From the NCBI GenBank assembly GCA_028583685.1, contig JAMXIF010000002.1, positions 56,825,906 to 56,889,905 of the forward strand: a DNA stretch of 64,000 nucleotides. The letters run 5' to 3'. The notes beneath the pieces are model-generated. The model saw only the letters and a list, made by a program, of their open reading frames with translations, did not search any database and had not been told where the DNA came from. This stretch comes from Petaurus breviceps papuanus (lineage: Eukaryota > Chordata > Mammalia > Diprotodontia > Petauridae). Position numbers and translations under genes: made by a program. How positions within the stretch are numbered: position 1 is the first letter of the stretch; every line of letters starts with the position of its first letter. This document shows, in pieces, positions 45,480 to 57,655 of the stretch.

Positions 45480-45989
45480 ATTACCTATCTTTCCTAGCTT
45501 TGTGCCATCTACAAATTTGATAAGAAAGAAATATATCTTTAGCCATGTTACTCATAAAAAACCTAAACAGTATAGAGTCAAGTAAACATTCCTAGGTGAT
45601 ATAACATTAATGACTATTTGAAGTTGGTATGGGTTCATAAACAGCTACTCTTCAGGTCTAGCCATTCAAAGAGTAATGAATCCATTAGTTGTTTGTTTCA
45701 TTTTCCCCATTTAGTCTACATCTCTCTTTTTTTTTTTTCCACCAGAAACAACATAAGTATCAAATACAAGTCATGGACAACCAGAGTCTTGAGTATTGAT
45801 AGAAACAGATTAAAATGTAATTAGGAAATATTTAACAAAATAAATAAAAATTCAATGAAACATAGATAATAATAATACGTGGCTTTCCAATTCAATATGC
45901 TGCCAACAGGGAACTTTATGAACAGTTTAGTGAGCCATTTTGAAGTAGAGTTTGACACCACTGATCTTTGGCTATACAAACAAACATAC

Positions 45990-46050
45990 ATACATATGCA
46001 TACACATGTCTGTGTGTGTATGTATATATGTAGATATAGATATAGACAGA
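45990..46050. repeat. TATG/CATA-rich simple repeat
   Basis: Imperfect (CATA)n/(TATG)n and GATATA units with a short TGTG run; low complexity only. Confidence 0.7.
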
Positions 46051-47529
46051 GTAACTCCATCAAAAAAGAAAGTAAGGTCTATTTGGTATGGCCTCTTCTT
46101 AATGAATCCATGTTGGCTCTTTCTGATCATTGCTTCCTCTTCTAGATGCTCACTAATAAGCTATTTAATGGCCAATTCTGGAATATCATCTTCAATAAAG
46201 GATAAATGACCTTTCATTTGCAGATATATCTTTCTATTTAAAACAAACTGAAATATCATTTTCCTTCTCTCGTATCATGGCACCTCTCCTTATCTGTAAG
46301 ATCTTTCTAATATTCTGTTTTCAGCATCAAGAGTAGTCAAATCCTTAAGTACCTGAGGATGCAGTTTTTTTGAAACAGGTGACTTAAATTCATCAAGGAC
46401 TGCTCAGTCCTCTCTTTACTATATCCCTGCTTATTGTCAATACCAGCTCCCTATTAGCTGTTTTTGTTCTGTCCTTTCCATTTCAAAGGTCATTTTCCAT
46501 GGCAGAGAAAATGGAAGTGAAATAAACCTTAAGCAGCTATGCTTTTTCCCGTGATCATTTATTATTGTTTCTCCCATCCTTAACCCCATTTCTATTGCTT
46601 CTTTGATCTTCCTCTTTCCTAAATATTGTTTGGAGGAATAAAAACTGAAACAACAAAAATAAAAACTTTTCTTGTCCTTAACTTTTCTCAATAACCTCTG
46701 CTCATTCTGTTCTTTAGCCTTCCTGATGCTATCCAAACAGTATCACGGCACACTTTGTTATTCATTCTTTATTATTTGCCCTTGAACTTATCTTCCACAT
46801 AATTTTTTTTAAATATATCTAAATTGGCTAGTAACTTGTATGTGAAATCACATTGACCTCTTTAGACAACTCCTTTTTTTCTTTCCATTACTCCCTAGCC
46901 AGGTTCTCCTGCAGAATTTTAGTCCTTCTATAACCTACCTATACTCTGAGCCCTTGAAATCTGAATTCTCAAAATCTAGGGTACATATCAGTTTACTTTT
47001 GACTTTTACAAAATTTAAGAGTAAGTAGTCACCTCTTTCCAATGCTCACATCATTTGAACCCAAGTAATCAAGTCCTTCCTGATGGTAAGAGTCAGATCT
47101 GAAAAAGAATTCCCCTTTGTTGGTTCCTCTGCTTTTTGAAAAATCACATTATCACTAGGCCAATTAAAGAAGTTATTTTATGCTGGGCTTTTGGCAAAGA
47201 GAAAATTTTATTTGTCTGGATAATTGAAGTCTTTCAATGTTATGATTTTATGCTTCTGCATCAGCCTTGTGATCTATTTCTCAAACTTTCTGTCACTTTC
47301 TGTCCAAGATGTATATAGCATACTCCAATGACAAGATCAGTTCTGTTTATCCCTCCATTTATTTTCACCCAAATGCTTTCCACCATACCTATCCCTACTT
47401 CATCTTAAATTTCCTAATATGAATATACTTTCTTAACTTTACCTCCCAATCTCATAATTGCCATTTATCTATTTTGTCTCAAATAATGTACCTGCAGCCA
47501 GAATCACATTCTAGTACCATGAATAATTT

Positions 47530-48480
47530 TTGGAAATTTTACTTATTTATCATACTTATTATATGTTACTTCTTATATACTACTTTTTTTTCAGTTTCAA
47601 AGTCTTTTCCTCTCTCCTCCTGCCCACCTCCCACCCAACGGGAAGGTAAAAATAAACAAAACTTTTAACAAATATGTATAGTCATGGAAAACAAATTTCT
47701 ACATTATCCATATTTTTAAAAAGAAAGAGAAATAAAAGGAAAAAAATTTCTATCAGTATTTTGAGCCTATCAGTTCTCTAGAGCTGAATAGCATGTTTCA
47801 TCATGAATCCTTTGGAATTGTGGCAGCTCATTGTGTTGATCAGAGTGACTAAGTCTTTCAAAGATGATTATCTTTATAATATTGCTATTACTGTGTGAAC
47901 TTCACTTTGCATCCGTTCATATGTCTTCCCAGTTTTTTTTCCCCTGAAACCATTCCTTACAGCACAATAGCATTCAATCACATTCATATACCACAATTTG
48001 TTCAACCATACCCCAACAGATGGGCATCCCTTCAGTTTCCAATTCTTTGCCACCACAAAAATAACTGTCATAAATATTTTTCTACACATGGGTTCTTTTA
48101 CTCTTTCTTTGATTTCCTTGGGACATGTAGTGGTATTTCTGGATCAAAGAGTAGGAAAGTTTAATAACCTTTTTGGCATAGTTCCAAATTGCTTTTCAGA
48201 ATGTTTAGACTAATTCACAACTCCACCAACAATGTTCTTTCTTTCCAAAATTCTCTCCATTATTTGTCTTTTTCCCTTTTTGCCATCTTAGTTACTCTAA
48301 TGGGTGTGAGGGGGTACCTCAGAGTTGTTTTGATTTGTAGTTCTCTGCAAATTATTATTGATTTATACCATCTTTTCTCATGGCTATTGATAGCTTTCAT
48401 TTCTTCTTCTGAAAATTGCCTATTCTTATCTTTTTGACAATTGGGGAATGGCTCTTATTCTCATAAATCTAACTCAGTTT
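47530..48480 (-). mobile_element. Antisense L1 (ORF2 C-terminus and 3' UTR)
   Basis: Antisense 3' UTR text (agcatgtttcatcatgaatc, ctttggaattgtggcagctc) is followed by the ORF2 end. Minus-strand translation near 47874-48089 gives NWKLKGCPSVGVWLNKLWYMNVIECYC (in two pieces NWKLKGCPSVGVWLNK and LWYMNVIECYC), matching the L1 region before the C-terminus. gtctttttccctttttgcca and gtgtgagggggtacctcaga continue upstream in the element. 5' truncated; inserted into L3/CR1. Confidence 0.82.
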
Positions 48481-48640
48481 CAGTGAATCATGTCACCAAC
48501 TCTTAGTGATCCCTATGAGGTCAAATTTGCTTTCTTGAATTAGAACCTCTAGGATATGCATTGCTTATTGCCCAAATTTTATGCATTTATAAAAAGCAAT
48601 TTTAAGCTGTAAAATGATTGTAACTACCTATTTGCTAATT

Positions 48641-49554
48641 TGTTTTATAAGATTATCTCTCAAGCTATACTATGACACTCTAAAGCTGGGGAACTGATTT
48701 CAAAGGAAACACATGATAATTTTTTAAATTAACTTTTATAGACACAGCAAGAACAGACTTCTAATTAACTTCACAGACATAGCAAGAATATGAAACTATT
48801 TCTTCCCAATATCTCTAGGGCATATTCTCCCAATGCCACCATTGTTTCTGGGAAGTAATCTCAAATTTTAGCTCCAGTCCTACATAGAAGTGGTCTTACC
48901 AATCCATATCCAAAGGTGGCATAATTCTCAGACAAATTTTTTTCTCCTGGGCTGAGGTCTCAAAGATCATTCTAAAATATCACTCTTCACTCCTTGGGGC
49001 TTCAGTGTTGTTCTAATTGTAACAACCCATTCTAGATTCTGACTTTTTAATTCCTGTAACTTGTACTTGTGACCTACATTGTACACAAAAGAACAAATTG
49101 GCCAAGACATCTCTGCTCCTTGGGAGTCATATGTCCTTAAATGGGGAAGAAGGACTGAGACTTTTTCTCTAATAGCATAGTCTCATCCTGTATTCTGTCA
49201 CACTGCCAGAATACAGTTGAAAACAATGTGCCAAAGAGTAGCAAAGAAGTAATTTTATTATTTTTGAGCATTTTGTGTATTAGGAAAGATATAGACAGAA
49301 ATACAAGATGCATCTTTGAATGTTTTCATTTCAACCAAAGGCATTATATACTTCATAAATAAATGTCAAGGACTTTAAATCAAGTTCCAAATTAAGTATA
49401 ATAATAGCAATATATTTAGGTAGACAGAAAAACTCTCAAATAAGATTTCAGATCTCATCAAATTTGACGTTCCCTTCAACGTAATAGGTCACAATATACC
49501 CAAGCTTCCCTATCCTATGTAATTTCTAACCATTACCTCTAAAATGTGTCCTAA
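48641..49554. other. Unassigned non-coding DNA
   Basis: Mixed composition; 48700-48800 shows a short internal repeat (acacagcaagaacagacttctaattaactt-like units). Some could be a continuation of L3/CR1, but I cannot place it. Confidence 0.3.
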
Positions 49555-49800
49555 GGGGGGGAGGGGCACCCAATGCTGGAGAGACCTTCTTTCCTTTCTC
49601 CTGCTGTCACACGGATATAACTTGAACACTCTGGCTGCCCTATTGTCCTCCCTAGCCCTTGTCATATGACCAGACCACTTTCTCTTCCTATCCTACATCT
49701 CCTTGATGACATCTTTCACTCCTATTCAAAATTCTTCTTTGGTTATATGTTGAATCATGCTCATGTTCACCATATACCTCTTTTATCCTTAATCCATGAA
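49555..49800 (-). mobile_element. RTE-type LINE C-terminus, antisense
   Basis: Minus-strand translation gives the RTE ending pattern in worn form: DVIKEM..RKRKWSGHMTRA, then AARVFKLYPCDSRRKERR, corresponding to the 'k-R-x-W-x-GHv-x-R...w.P...R' motif that ends RTE/BovB ORF2p. Old and broken. Confidence 0.55.
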
Positions 49801-49893
49801 ATAGAGAAAAATACAGTACTTAAAGGGTACATATATTAATATATCAATTGAAATGTAATATATAATTAATGTATAATATTAATTAATGTTCAT

Positions 49894-50140
49894 TGGGAAG
49901 CTAAATGGCACAGTGGATAGAGCACTGGGCCTCGGCATAGGAATTCTTGAGTTCAAATTTAGCCTCAGACATTTACTAGCTGTGTGATCCTGGGGAAATG
50001 ACTTAATTGCTTCCTGCCTCAGTTCCCTCATCTGTAAAATGGGATAATAGCATTTAACTCCTATGTTGTTAAGGATCAAATGAAATAATATTTATAAAGA
50101 GCTTTACAAACACTAAAATGATATATGAATTCTAGCTATT
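49894..50140 (+). mobile_element. MIR/MAR1-type CORE-SINE, sense
   Basis: gggaagctaaatggcacagt, ggatagagcactgggcctcg, gagttcaaatttagcctcag, ctagctgtgtgatcctgggg, cctcagttccctcatctgta, aggatcaaatgaaataatat. Nearly complete. Confidence 0.82.
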
Positions 50141-50159
50141 ATTTTTATTATAAATACAT

Positions 50160-50640
50160 TTAATTATATAGTAACATATCATAAGAAATCGGCCTGATTG
50201 TCAGTTGTATGTTCATGCTGGCACATTCTGGTACTATGACATTTAGGATTTGTAACTTTGGCAGTCCATTCAATGACATAAATCCTAACCTCACTATGAT
50301 TTAGTAAATGGTCTTTATTTGCTAATTTGTGCCTGAAAAATGCAACTAACTTCTTGTGACAAATCTTATGCTGCTGCTGCTGCTCTACTTTCCAAATCAC
50401 AAATTCACAGACTTTTCCCAGGAGAAGCCAAGCTACTCAGTTCTGAACTCCCTGGAATCAATCATCCTCATTTTTGCACTGGTCATTTTCCATGCTACCA
50501 CTATGTGTTTGTTCCACCCTCCCTTCTACCTCTTTCTCTAAAAACTGACACTTAATCCACACATTCTATAGGGTATGCTAATGGATTTTCCATTCACCTT
50601 TAGAATGACTTCCTAGAACACACAAAGGAGGGAAAATTAT
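50160..50640. promoter_or_regulatory. Candidate conserved non-coding block
   Basis: Unique, repeat-free sequence between a SINE and AT-rich DNA, with a (CTG)n-like stretch (tgctgctgctgctgct, about 50368) and mixed composition. Two overlapping plus-strand frames (50340-50555) differ by frame and show no domain. A weak candidate. Confidence 0.22.
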
Positions 50641-51639
50641 CAGAACCCTAAAGAAAAACTTAGCCTCAATTACCCATACTCCCACCTGTTTCCTTCTTTT
50701 TCTTACCTTATAATAGATCACTCTTTATCTGTGTAATTTTAAGATAGTTGTCTTAAAATGTATGATTTTATCTTAAAATGCTATGTCCTAGTAACATGTA
50801 CATTGCTTCTCTTATTTTACATGTAGTTGGCATGGAGTTCCAGCATAGGCAGAATTGCCAAGTGTACTCTTCTGATAAAATTGGCCATGCTTTCTACTTC
50901 TATTCTTGCCCTCGGGGTTGAGATATGTTGCCTTCCCTACTGTGCTAACATCTCCCATTTGTTGACTTAGACCTTAGATAATTCCTAAGCATCAGATAAA
51001 AAAAAAATGAGTAGATATATACAGAGATGCATATCTTGAATACTTCTTGGTTCTCATGACAGTGGCTAATATGTCTAATATGGTGTGTTTATCATTAGCC
51101 CTATTAACCTTGCTATCAACAACTTCTAATTCACTTATTCCTTAACAGAATTGATTGCTTCGGGGGGGGGGGGGGGAAGGAATATTATTTAGTTCCACTG
51201 AAACGATAGTGATGACCAGATCTCTTAAAAACTAAGGTCACCTCACCTCACTGTAAGTGACTTTGGCTCATAATGCTTAATAAATAACAGAAGAGATAAC
51301 TCAGTCTTCTTTTCACCGATATGAGGTAGGGAGGAGTATTAATGGTGAGTACTGTTAGTAAGAGACCTTGGTCAGATTTTCAAATGGAAAGTTAATGGCA
51401 TATCAGAGCTGATCTGATCATCTTAGCTATCTAGGCTATTCTCATAGCTCATTGGTATGAATAGTAACTAGAATAGGTTGACTCTCAATCTGGTTTGTTC
51501 ATCACCTATAAGCAAAACCTCTCTCTCCTGAGAGGGAGCAATATATCAACAGCAGGCAAACAATCTTTAAACCTACAGTTCGTGAGGTGACAAAGTAAAA
51601 TAGAAATATGAGTTTTTAATTATTATTATTTCAGCTTGT
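50641..51639. other. Unassigned unique DNA with a G-run
   Basis: No gene or repeat recognised. A G-run of about 14 sits at 51162-51175. Confidence 0.35.
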
Positions 51640-52180
51640 ACATTTAATCTGCTAAGGTCACAGAACAAAGATACATCGGTAAGAATGCCGAGCTTAGGAC
51701 AGGAGATGATTGCACCAGTGCAACTCCATCACATGGACATTTTTCTCCTCCAGTGCTTGTGTTATAAAACAAGTGGGCCTGGGGCTGCCTTTGGATTACA
51801 GCCCCTTGAAGTGATAAACATGCTGTTTCACTGAGATTTGCCCCAGGAGATAAACATTTCCGATGGATTTTTCTGACAAAGCCAAGAAAGCTAATAATTG
51901 CAAAGTGGGGGGGGGGGGGGGGGGGGGGGGGAGGGGGAGGAAGTGAAAACTGATTCAGTTTGATCACCTATGAAAGAGGGGAAGGAACAAAAGGAGACCC
52001 ACATTTGTAAGCATGAACTTGTCAAAGCTCTTTGAGGGGCCTTTGAATAAGCACATCCGTTTGGTTATAAATAAAGGCATCAGACAGTAATTTGCATGGA
52101 TTAGGGTTGTTAACATTTATCAATTTCTGGATTTTAAAGAACTCCCAAATTCTTGATAGGAATATCTCTTTGTAGTGAAG
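51640..52180. promoter_or_regulatory. Candidate enhancer-like conserved block
   Basis: Repeat-free, with balanced composition and dense short words typical of developmental enhancers: aagtgataaacatgctg, ggagataaacatttccg (forkhead-like TAAACA), agctaataattgcaaag (homeodomain-like TAATTG), and after a G25 homopolymer, ggttataaataaaggcatca, cagtaatttgcatggattag (octamer-like ATTTGCAT) and ttgttaacatttatc. A minus-strand 107-codon frame (51644-51967) includes a proline run made by the G tract and is not a gene. Function is inferred. Confidence 0.42.
51907..51931 (+). repeat. G25 homopolymer
   Basis: Twenty-five consecutive G followed by A and GGGGG: a potential G-quadruplex and a site prone to length variation and sequencing error. 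It splits the enhancer-like block. Confidence 0.95.
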
Positions 52181-53789
52181 GATTGATGGTGGGAGTGAAA
52201 GAATCTGATGAATTTAAAGCTACAGATGAGAGAAAGCAAAGCCATCCAGATCTCAACTGAGATACCATTAGTAGTTCCCATAAATCAAATCATGTTTATA
52301 GTGAGGATACAGTTGAATTACCATCTGGACTTTTTAACCTCGACATTTATTTCCAAACCTTTCTCTAATATTGAAAGTAAACTTAACCCTTCCTTTCATC
52401 TCCAGGGTTTTGTCTTTATGCCAGTTCTCATTGAGAGGGAATGATCTGATTTCTGATGGGGACGGAATGTCACACATGGCAGGAGATTGGAAGAACTCAG
52501 ATGTTTCTTGCGTAAGACCAAGCCATAAAAGACAGAAAATATACTTAATTGTGAACAAGATCAGCTCAAAAAGAGTTTAATTGGGAGCAGGAGGGAAAAA
52601 TAGATGGCCATATTAATATATCAAATTTAAATTAAGGATGTTGATGAAATGCAAATAGTGAATATGATATACCTGAAATATAAAATATTTTGCCTATATA
52701 TGGAGTGCTTCTATTACAAATAGAGAAGTGAAAGAAATTAACATAGATCTTTTTCAGTGACTCAGATCAAAGACCTACATGAAGTTCTAAATAATTTTCA
52801 AAGTCTCACAGAAGTCTCCATGAGTTTTGGACTTTTTTTTATTTTAATATTTCTGCTTTCTTTCATAAAGACAGAAGTTTCCAAATCCCCGATGAGCTCT
52901 TTTCCCCACTCAACTTATTTCTGGATCACAAGCACAGTACAAGGCAGGGCATATGTCTTTGATTTTATGTGTTCCATAATACCTCACAGGGTCCTGCTTT
53001 CTGGTAACCCACTGAATCTTTTTTACAGGGATGGGAAAGGTGGCTAGGGGTCAGAGATGTGTTAAACTAGTGGGGTAAAGTGAGGTTTTTTCTTCTCTCA
53101 TGATCCTAATCTAAGTAAAAAACACAAATAGGCTGATGTAACCCAAACACATTTCAATAAAAGACTGACAAGTGCAGAGTTATTTTCTTGAGAGAATCAC
53201 AGGATTGGGTTTTAAAGAAGGGAAGAAGATTTTTCTTCTCTCTCTATCCTCCCTCCCCCCCCCCAAAAAAAATCAAAACATCCACAAGAGGTTTTACTCT
53301 TTGAATTTAAGATAGAAAATTCTCTATCCTATCTGAGCTACAAGAATGAATTTAGAGCTTAATTCTAACTACTTTGGTTTGGAAATCCTGGCTAGTTGCC
53401 AACATTTAAGTAGGACTCACTTCTGAGGTGTTTCACTGCTGAATAACTTTTGCCACTTTTTAAGTCCCTTTGGAAATTATTTGGAGTCTTCAATTATCTA
53501 GCCGATATAAAACTGAATGTGGTATTGTGGTGTTTGTCAATGTCTAAGACACAAGAGAAAGTTTGCAACATTAAGGAGGAAAGAAAGGACCATTCACATC
53601 AGCCTACCTCAAAAGTCAGGAGACAGCTGTCATCTAAGGATTAGTATTCCTTTCAAAGGTTTAGCATTTCTATTTCCAGATTAACCCAATATTTTATCGG
53701 CAGAGTACAGAACAAAGACACAAAACAACAACAACAGCAACCCTTAATTTTTTTTTCTTTTTCTTCCAATCCCAAACAAGTACAATTTA
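52181..53789. other. Unassigned, mostly unique DNA
   Basis: No repeat family or gene recognised. Plus and minus frames around 52208-53047 (78 to 96 codons) have no domains. A C-run/A-run junction sits at 53252-53270. Confidence 0.35.
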
Positions 53790-54070
53790 AAGGAAGGTTC
53801 AATCCTGATTTTTATCTGCGAACTGGTTGAGCTGTCATTACCAACTAATTGGTCTGTCAGAATTGTCTCTGTAAATATTGTAGGCCAAAGTAACTGCCAG
53901 ATACAATAACTGTGGAATTTTGAATGACAAGTAGTTTTGTGAAAATTGAAGCCTTAAGAGAGCAGTTAGAATAATGGCTTTTAATTGAGGAAATGTGAGT
54001 TTAGGGCTCTCCATTTATTTCTTTATTCCATTTCCTTACAAACAAGAGTTATTTGGCTATGAAACTTGGC
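53790..54070. promoter_or_regulatory. Candidate conserved non-coding block
   Basis: Unique sequence with several inverted TAATT/AATTA and TGTCA words (gctgtcattaccaactaatt, gaatgacaagtag, tggcttttaattgagg). No repeat or frame. Together with 51.6-52.2 kb it forms a second unique cluster. Confidence 0.3.
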
Positions 54071-54719
54071 TGCTGGGACACTCACCCATACTTATCACTA
54101 AACCTCTTTCGTGCAAGGACTTTCTTTAGAAAAAAAAATTCTTAACTGCTCTTAAAGGTTGTCTTGATAAGTTTCTTTGTGTCACTATATCTTTCAATAT
54201 GAGTTGAAGGTTTTTAACCCAGCCCTAATCATTATAGATGACCTAACATTTGGCTCCAGTGCTAATGCCAGAATCCTTTCTCTTTGGTTACTGGCAACAT
54301 TGATGCCATTTCCTATCTCTTTCCTTCCTGAACTTACCTAAACCAAAAGCTCTGGGCTTTTGTTGAAATGATTTTCTGCTTTCCTCTCTTGTGTGCCGGG
54401 TGTCACATTATCTGTGAAAAGTTGCAACCAACTTCCTCTGACTTTGGACACAGGAAGGGGAAATGAACAGAAGTGAAGTTACTGATTTGATTTAAGAGGT
54501 CAAGGGTCTTGGGAGGGTGAATAAGCATTTATCCAAAAGTTCAGACTGCGGACCATGCTTTTTTTGTTGTTGTTGTTATTGACAATCCCTTGCTACTATT
54601 GTATTGGAAAGACTCAACTAACAATTAAAAGGTCATTAAAAAAATGAGAAGATCCTTTTTAGAAGATAATGTATACATGTTAAATGTACATACTCAAATT
54701 GTTCCTCATATAAACATAG
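54071..54719. other. Unassigned unique DNA
   Basis: No gene or repeat recognised. (TTG)n patch near 54562-54578. Confidence 0.3.
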
Positions 54720-54990
54720 TTCATACTAACAAAGCACTTTGTAAAGTTCTGCGAGTGTAGCCAATTAACAAACATTTATTATGAATGGTGAAGAGAGCTG
54801 GAGATACTAAGAAAAAACAAACAAACAAAAAATAAAATCCCCTGCTTTCAAGAAGCTTACAGTCTAATAGTATAAGCATTGTTATTTCCATTTTACAAAT
54901 GAGGAAACAGGCTCAAGTGATGGTGATTTGTCCGTGATCATAGAGCCAATAAGCCAGATAGATTTATCTGAGGTTTTCTGAAAGTCCAAT
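54720..54990 (-). mobile_element. Antisense MIR interrupted by an L2 3' end
   Basis: A MIR 3' start (aaagcactttgtaaagttct) is followed by an L2 antisense end (aacaaacatttattatgaat, caagaagcttacagtctaat), then a MIR core (atttccattttacaaatgag, gtccgtgatcatagagccaa). The order suggests L2 inserted into MIR. Confidence 0.5.
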
Positions 54991-55364
54991 ATTGTTTTGT
55001 GGAAATAAACACAAAATTCAAACACACTTTTAAATCATATTATAACCTCCAAATTGTATATTTTAAATTTAACCAAATACTTTTTTTCCTGCTTTACCTA
55101 TTTTTGTGAAAAATTCAAACATGTGCTTCCCATATGTAGTTTGCTGAAGAAATGAATTTCAAGTCAAGGGTATACTTGTTTCTTTGGCAAAAGCAGTTAG
55201 GTTACTTTGCATATTTTATTTGTTCTCTTATGCTATTTCACAACTGTTTAATATGTTATACTCCTCTCATTCTTTTACATCATTTTACTCTGATCACAAG
55301 TCCATAGACATACTAAATTCTTCTATAGATCTCATGTGATTCTCATATTCTTTTAATAATGTAT

Positions 55365-55740
55365 AAAGTCGTAGTGCCTTAGAACTAGAGAAACCTTAGA
55401 AATCACCTAGTATAACCTCTTCTTTCTATCAATTGGGAAACTGAGGTCCAAAGAACTAAAATGGGATCTGTTGAGTGAAAATTTACTTAGCTAATTATTT
55501 ATACAGTTAGGAACTCTTATCACATCTACTGATTCTCTGTCCAAGGCTCTTTCACCCACCCCATATAAAGTAACATCGTTTTATATGTTCATGTTATAAT
55601 GGACTTTACAGGACACAGCAGAAGATTCCTCTTTTGGATCACAATAATAACAAATAATAATGATAATAAAGCCACCATTTATATAATCATTCAAGGTCTG
55701 CAAAGAAATTGCTATATGTTACCTCATTTGATCATAGTGA
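55365..55740 (-). mobile_element. MIRc-type SINE and a MIR fragment, antisense
   Basis: 55365-55560 reads tagtgccttagaactagaga, ccttagaaatcacctagtat, aattgggaaactgaggtcca (MIRc). 55660-55740 reads ccatttatataatcattcaa and ttacctcatttgatcatagt (MIR 3' end). Confidence 0.5.
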
Positions 55741-56204
55741 TTGTGGCTCTAGAATCACATAATTATGAGGGGCAGTGCTCTAAACCAAGACCTTGGAATC
55801 AGAAAGTCAAATGCTTGAAATTCTGCCAGTCTGAAATATTTTAACTACATAACATAATGGGTAAATCCATCATGATGGGTGGGGGATCCTTTGGAAAGCT
55901 AAGTCAAATGCAAATATATTGTCAGTTATCATATTCTACTGACACACCTTTAAGACTCAGTACAATGGGGTATTAAGACAAAGGAGGAATTTCCCTTAAA
56001 AGAGGAAGAAAATGCTTAAGCAAGTTGTAATGACAAGGAAAGAATCACACCCATTTGAGTGATGTCATTGTCAAATCAACATGGACTGAGCCAATGACTG
56101 TATCCTCTCAGCCCTAAAATATCTGGAGTGCAATATAATAGAGGGTGGGAAGAATGAGAGGGAGTAGAAGGAGTCAAAGAGAAAAGTGTAAATAAAAAAT
56201 ACTA
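55741..56204. other. Unassigned non-coding DNA
   Basis: Nothing recognised; short frames only. Confidence 0.3.
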
Positions 56205-56475
56205 ATATTTGAAATTTATGTAGTAATTTAAGGTTTCCAAAGGACTTATTTGTAAAGGACTTTACAAATATTACCATATTTGATTCTCACAAAACCCTGT
56301 AAGGTAAATGCTACTATTATCCTTATTTTATGAATGAGGAAGTTGAGGCAATCAGTGGTTAAATGATCTGCTTAGGGTCACACAGCTAGTAAGTGTCTGA
56401 TGCAGGATATGAATTCAGGTCTTCCTGACTCCAAGCGCAATAATCTATCAATTCACTAGTTAACTTGCCTCCAAA
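56205..56475 (-). mobile_element. MIR3/MAR1-type CORE-SINE, antisense
   Basis: ttacaaatattaccatattt, gattctcacaaaaccctgta, tgaggaagttgaggcaatca, gggtcacacagctagtaagt, atgaattcaggtcttcctga. Nearly complete, moderately diverged. Confidence 0.78.
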
Positions 56476-56569
56476 GGAGTATAATAAGCTATTAGCTAGT
56501 GATGTAAGCAAATAGAATATATAACAGGCCTTAGAAATAATTGCCTCCCTTTGCACACAATAGTTGAAG

Positions 56570-56800
56570 AGTTAATATTGGACAGTCATGTAGGTTTATA
56601 TTACCTCAATATCTAAATCTGTAAAATGTAAGCAGGAATCTTCTCTGCAACTTAGAGTTCTACAGAGATACCAATGGGAGTAAGCAAATAAGTGACATGC
56701 TCAAGGACATGCAGCCATATGTTTTAGAAGTGCAATTTGAAATCAGTTCTTCCTACATTCAGGTAACTTTAAGTCCTACTCTCTATTCTACTATAACATA
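56570..56800 (-). mobile_element. MIR/THER1-like SINE, antisense
   Basis: caacttagagttctacagag, ataagtgacatgctcaagga, catgcagccatatgttttag and aaatcagttcttcctacatt in antisense CORE-SINE order. Worn; subfamily tentative. Confidence 0.5.
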
Positions 56801-56823
56801 CTTCTAACCTCCTCTACCATTTC

Positions 56824-56827
<4 letters not shown>

Positions 56828-56872
<45 letters not shown>

Positions 56873-56905
56873 TCTCTCTCTCTGTCTCTCTCTCCCCCTC
56901 CCCCC
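56828..56905. repeat. (TC)n microsatellite
   Basis: About 38 nearly uninterrupted TC units ending in a CCCC-rich patch; it produces an Arg-Glu repeat frame on the minus strand that is not a gene. Confidence 0.97.
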
Positions 56906-57039
56906 ACATATATGTACAGGAAAATATATATTAAATGGATTGAAAAAAAACTGGAAGAAAAATGCAAAAAAATAAATATGGCATGCAATTAAAACACCTC
57001 TAACCTGACCTATGTAAAGTGATTGATGATGAAAAGTGA

Positions 57040-57655
57040 AAAATGAATGGAGAAATGGACACTGACACCAACTTCAACAATTTCATACTGAAGTTTAAAT
57101 TAATTGCCATAAAAAAGATCAAAAAGAAAACTAAAAACTGACTTAATCAGTAAACACTTGACTTCCTTGCCAAGCAGAGAGATATGACAGCCAAGAGGAA
57201 CATCAGTTTCAAGTATAAATTTGTTTGTAAAATCTTGCAGAGAAGGTTGATGGTAGATTATCAACTGTACTGAATCATGAAGCAGCAAGAATCAGTGGAG
57301 GGAAAACCAAATTTAAAGAAAGCTGGCAAGAGATTCAACTAAGAAAAGTTAACCCATGAGCATTTAAAGATGAAACTGAAATTTTAAAAAATAATAATAA
57401 AAGAACAGCCAAAAATGATAATGAATTATTTTAATGATGATATTTGGACACCTGACTATGCATCTAAAAATTATTGAGACAGCACTGAAAACAATGAAGA
57501 TAGAAAAGGCAGTTATACTAAATTGAGTATACACAAAGGAGGTCTGTGCTAAAGGATCAAATTTTGAGTGCATTGAGGAATCAATTCTCAAGATATGTGT
57601 GGAAGGGTAAGATATCAAAGGTATATAAGAAAAATTTTGGAGCATAAAATAGCTG
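57040..57655 (+). mobile_element. RTE/BovB-type LINE fragment, sense
   Basis: Worn translation gives FLAKQRDM..KRNISFKYK followed by KILQRRLMVDY and KKAGKRFN, fitting the RTE region between endonuclease and RT ('LL-x-K-R-R-x-M' then 'Y-K-L-x-K...I-x-D-Y'). Many stops. It ends where L3 text begins. Confidence 0.5.

Larger units (their letters stand above)
44260..48640 (-). mobile_element. Long antisense L3/CR1-clade LINE, split by LTR and L1 insertions
   Basis: Antisense CR1/L3-type text runs with gaps across more than 4 kb: catggttaccctctggatac, tatcaatgtctttccaaaac and ctgaccaaagcaaagtataa (44400-44500), agctttgtgccatctacaaa (45500), aatccatgttggctctttct (46100), gttcctctgcttttt-type blocks (47120), then gtgatccctatgaggtcaaa (48510). 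An ERV-type LTR (about 44760-45479) and an antisense L1 (about 47530-48480) interrupt it. That these segments are one element is inferred from their common strand and order. Confidence 0.5.

Noticed and set aside
51644-51967. Minus-strand frame with a polyproline stretch
   Set aside because: The proline run is just the G25 homopolymer read in reverse; the frame crosses an enhancer-like block without coding features.
56791-56988. Arg-Glu repeat protein
   Set aside because: Translation of the (TC)n microsatellite.
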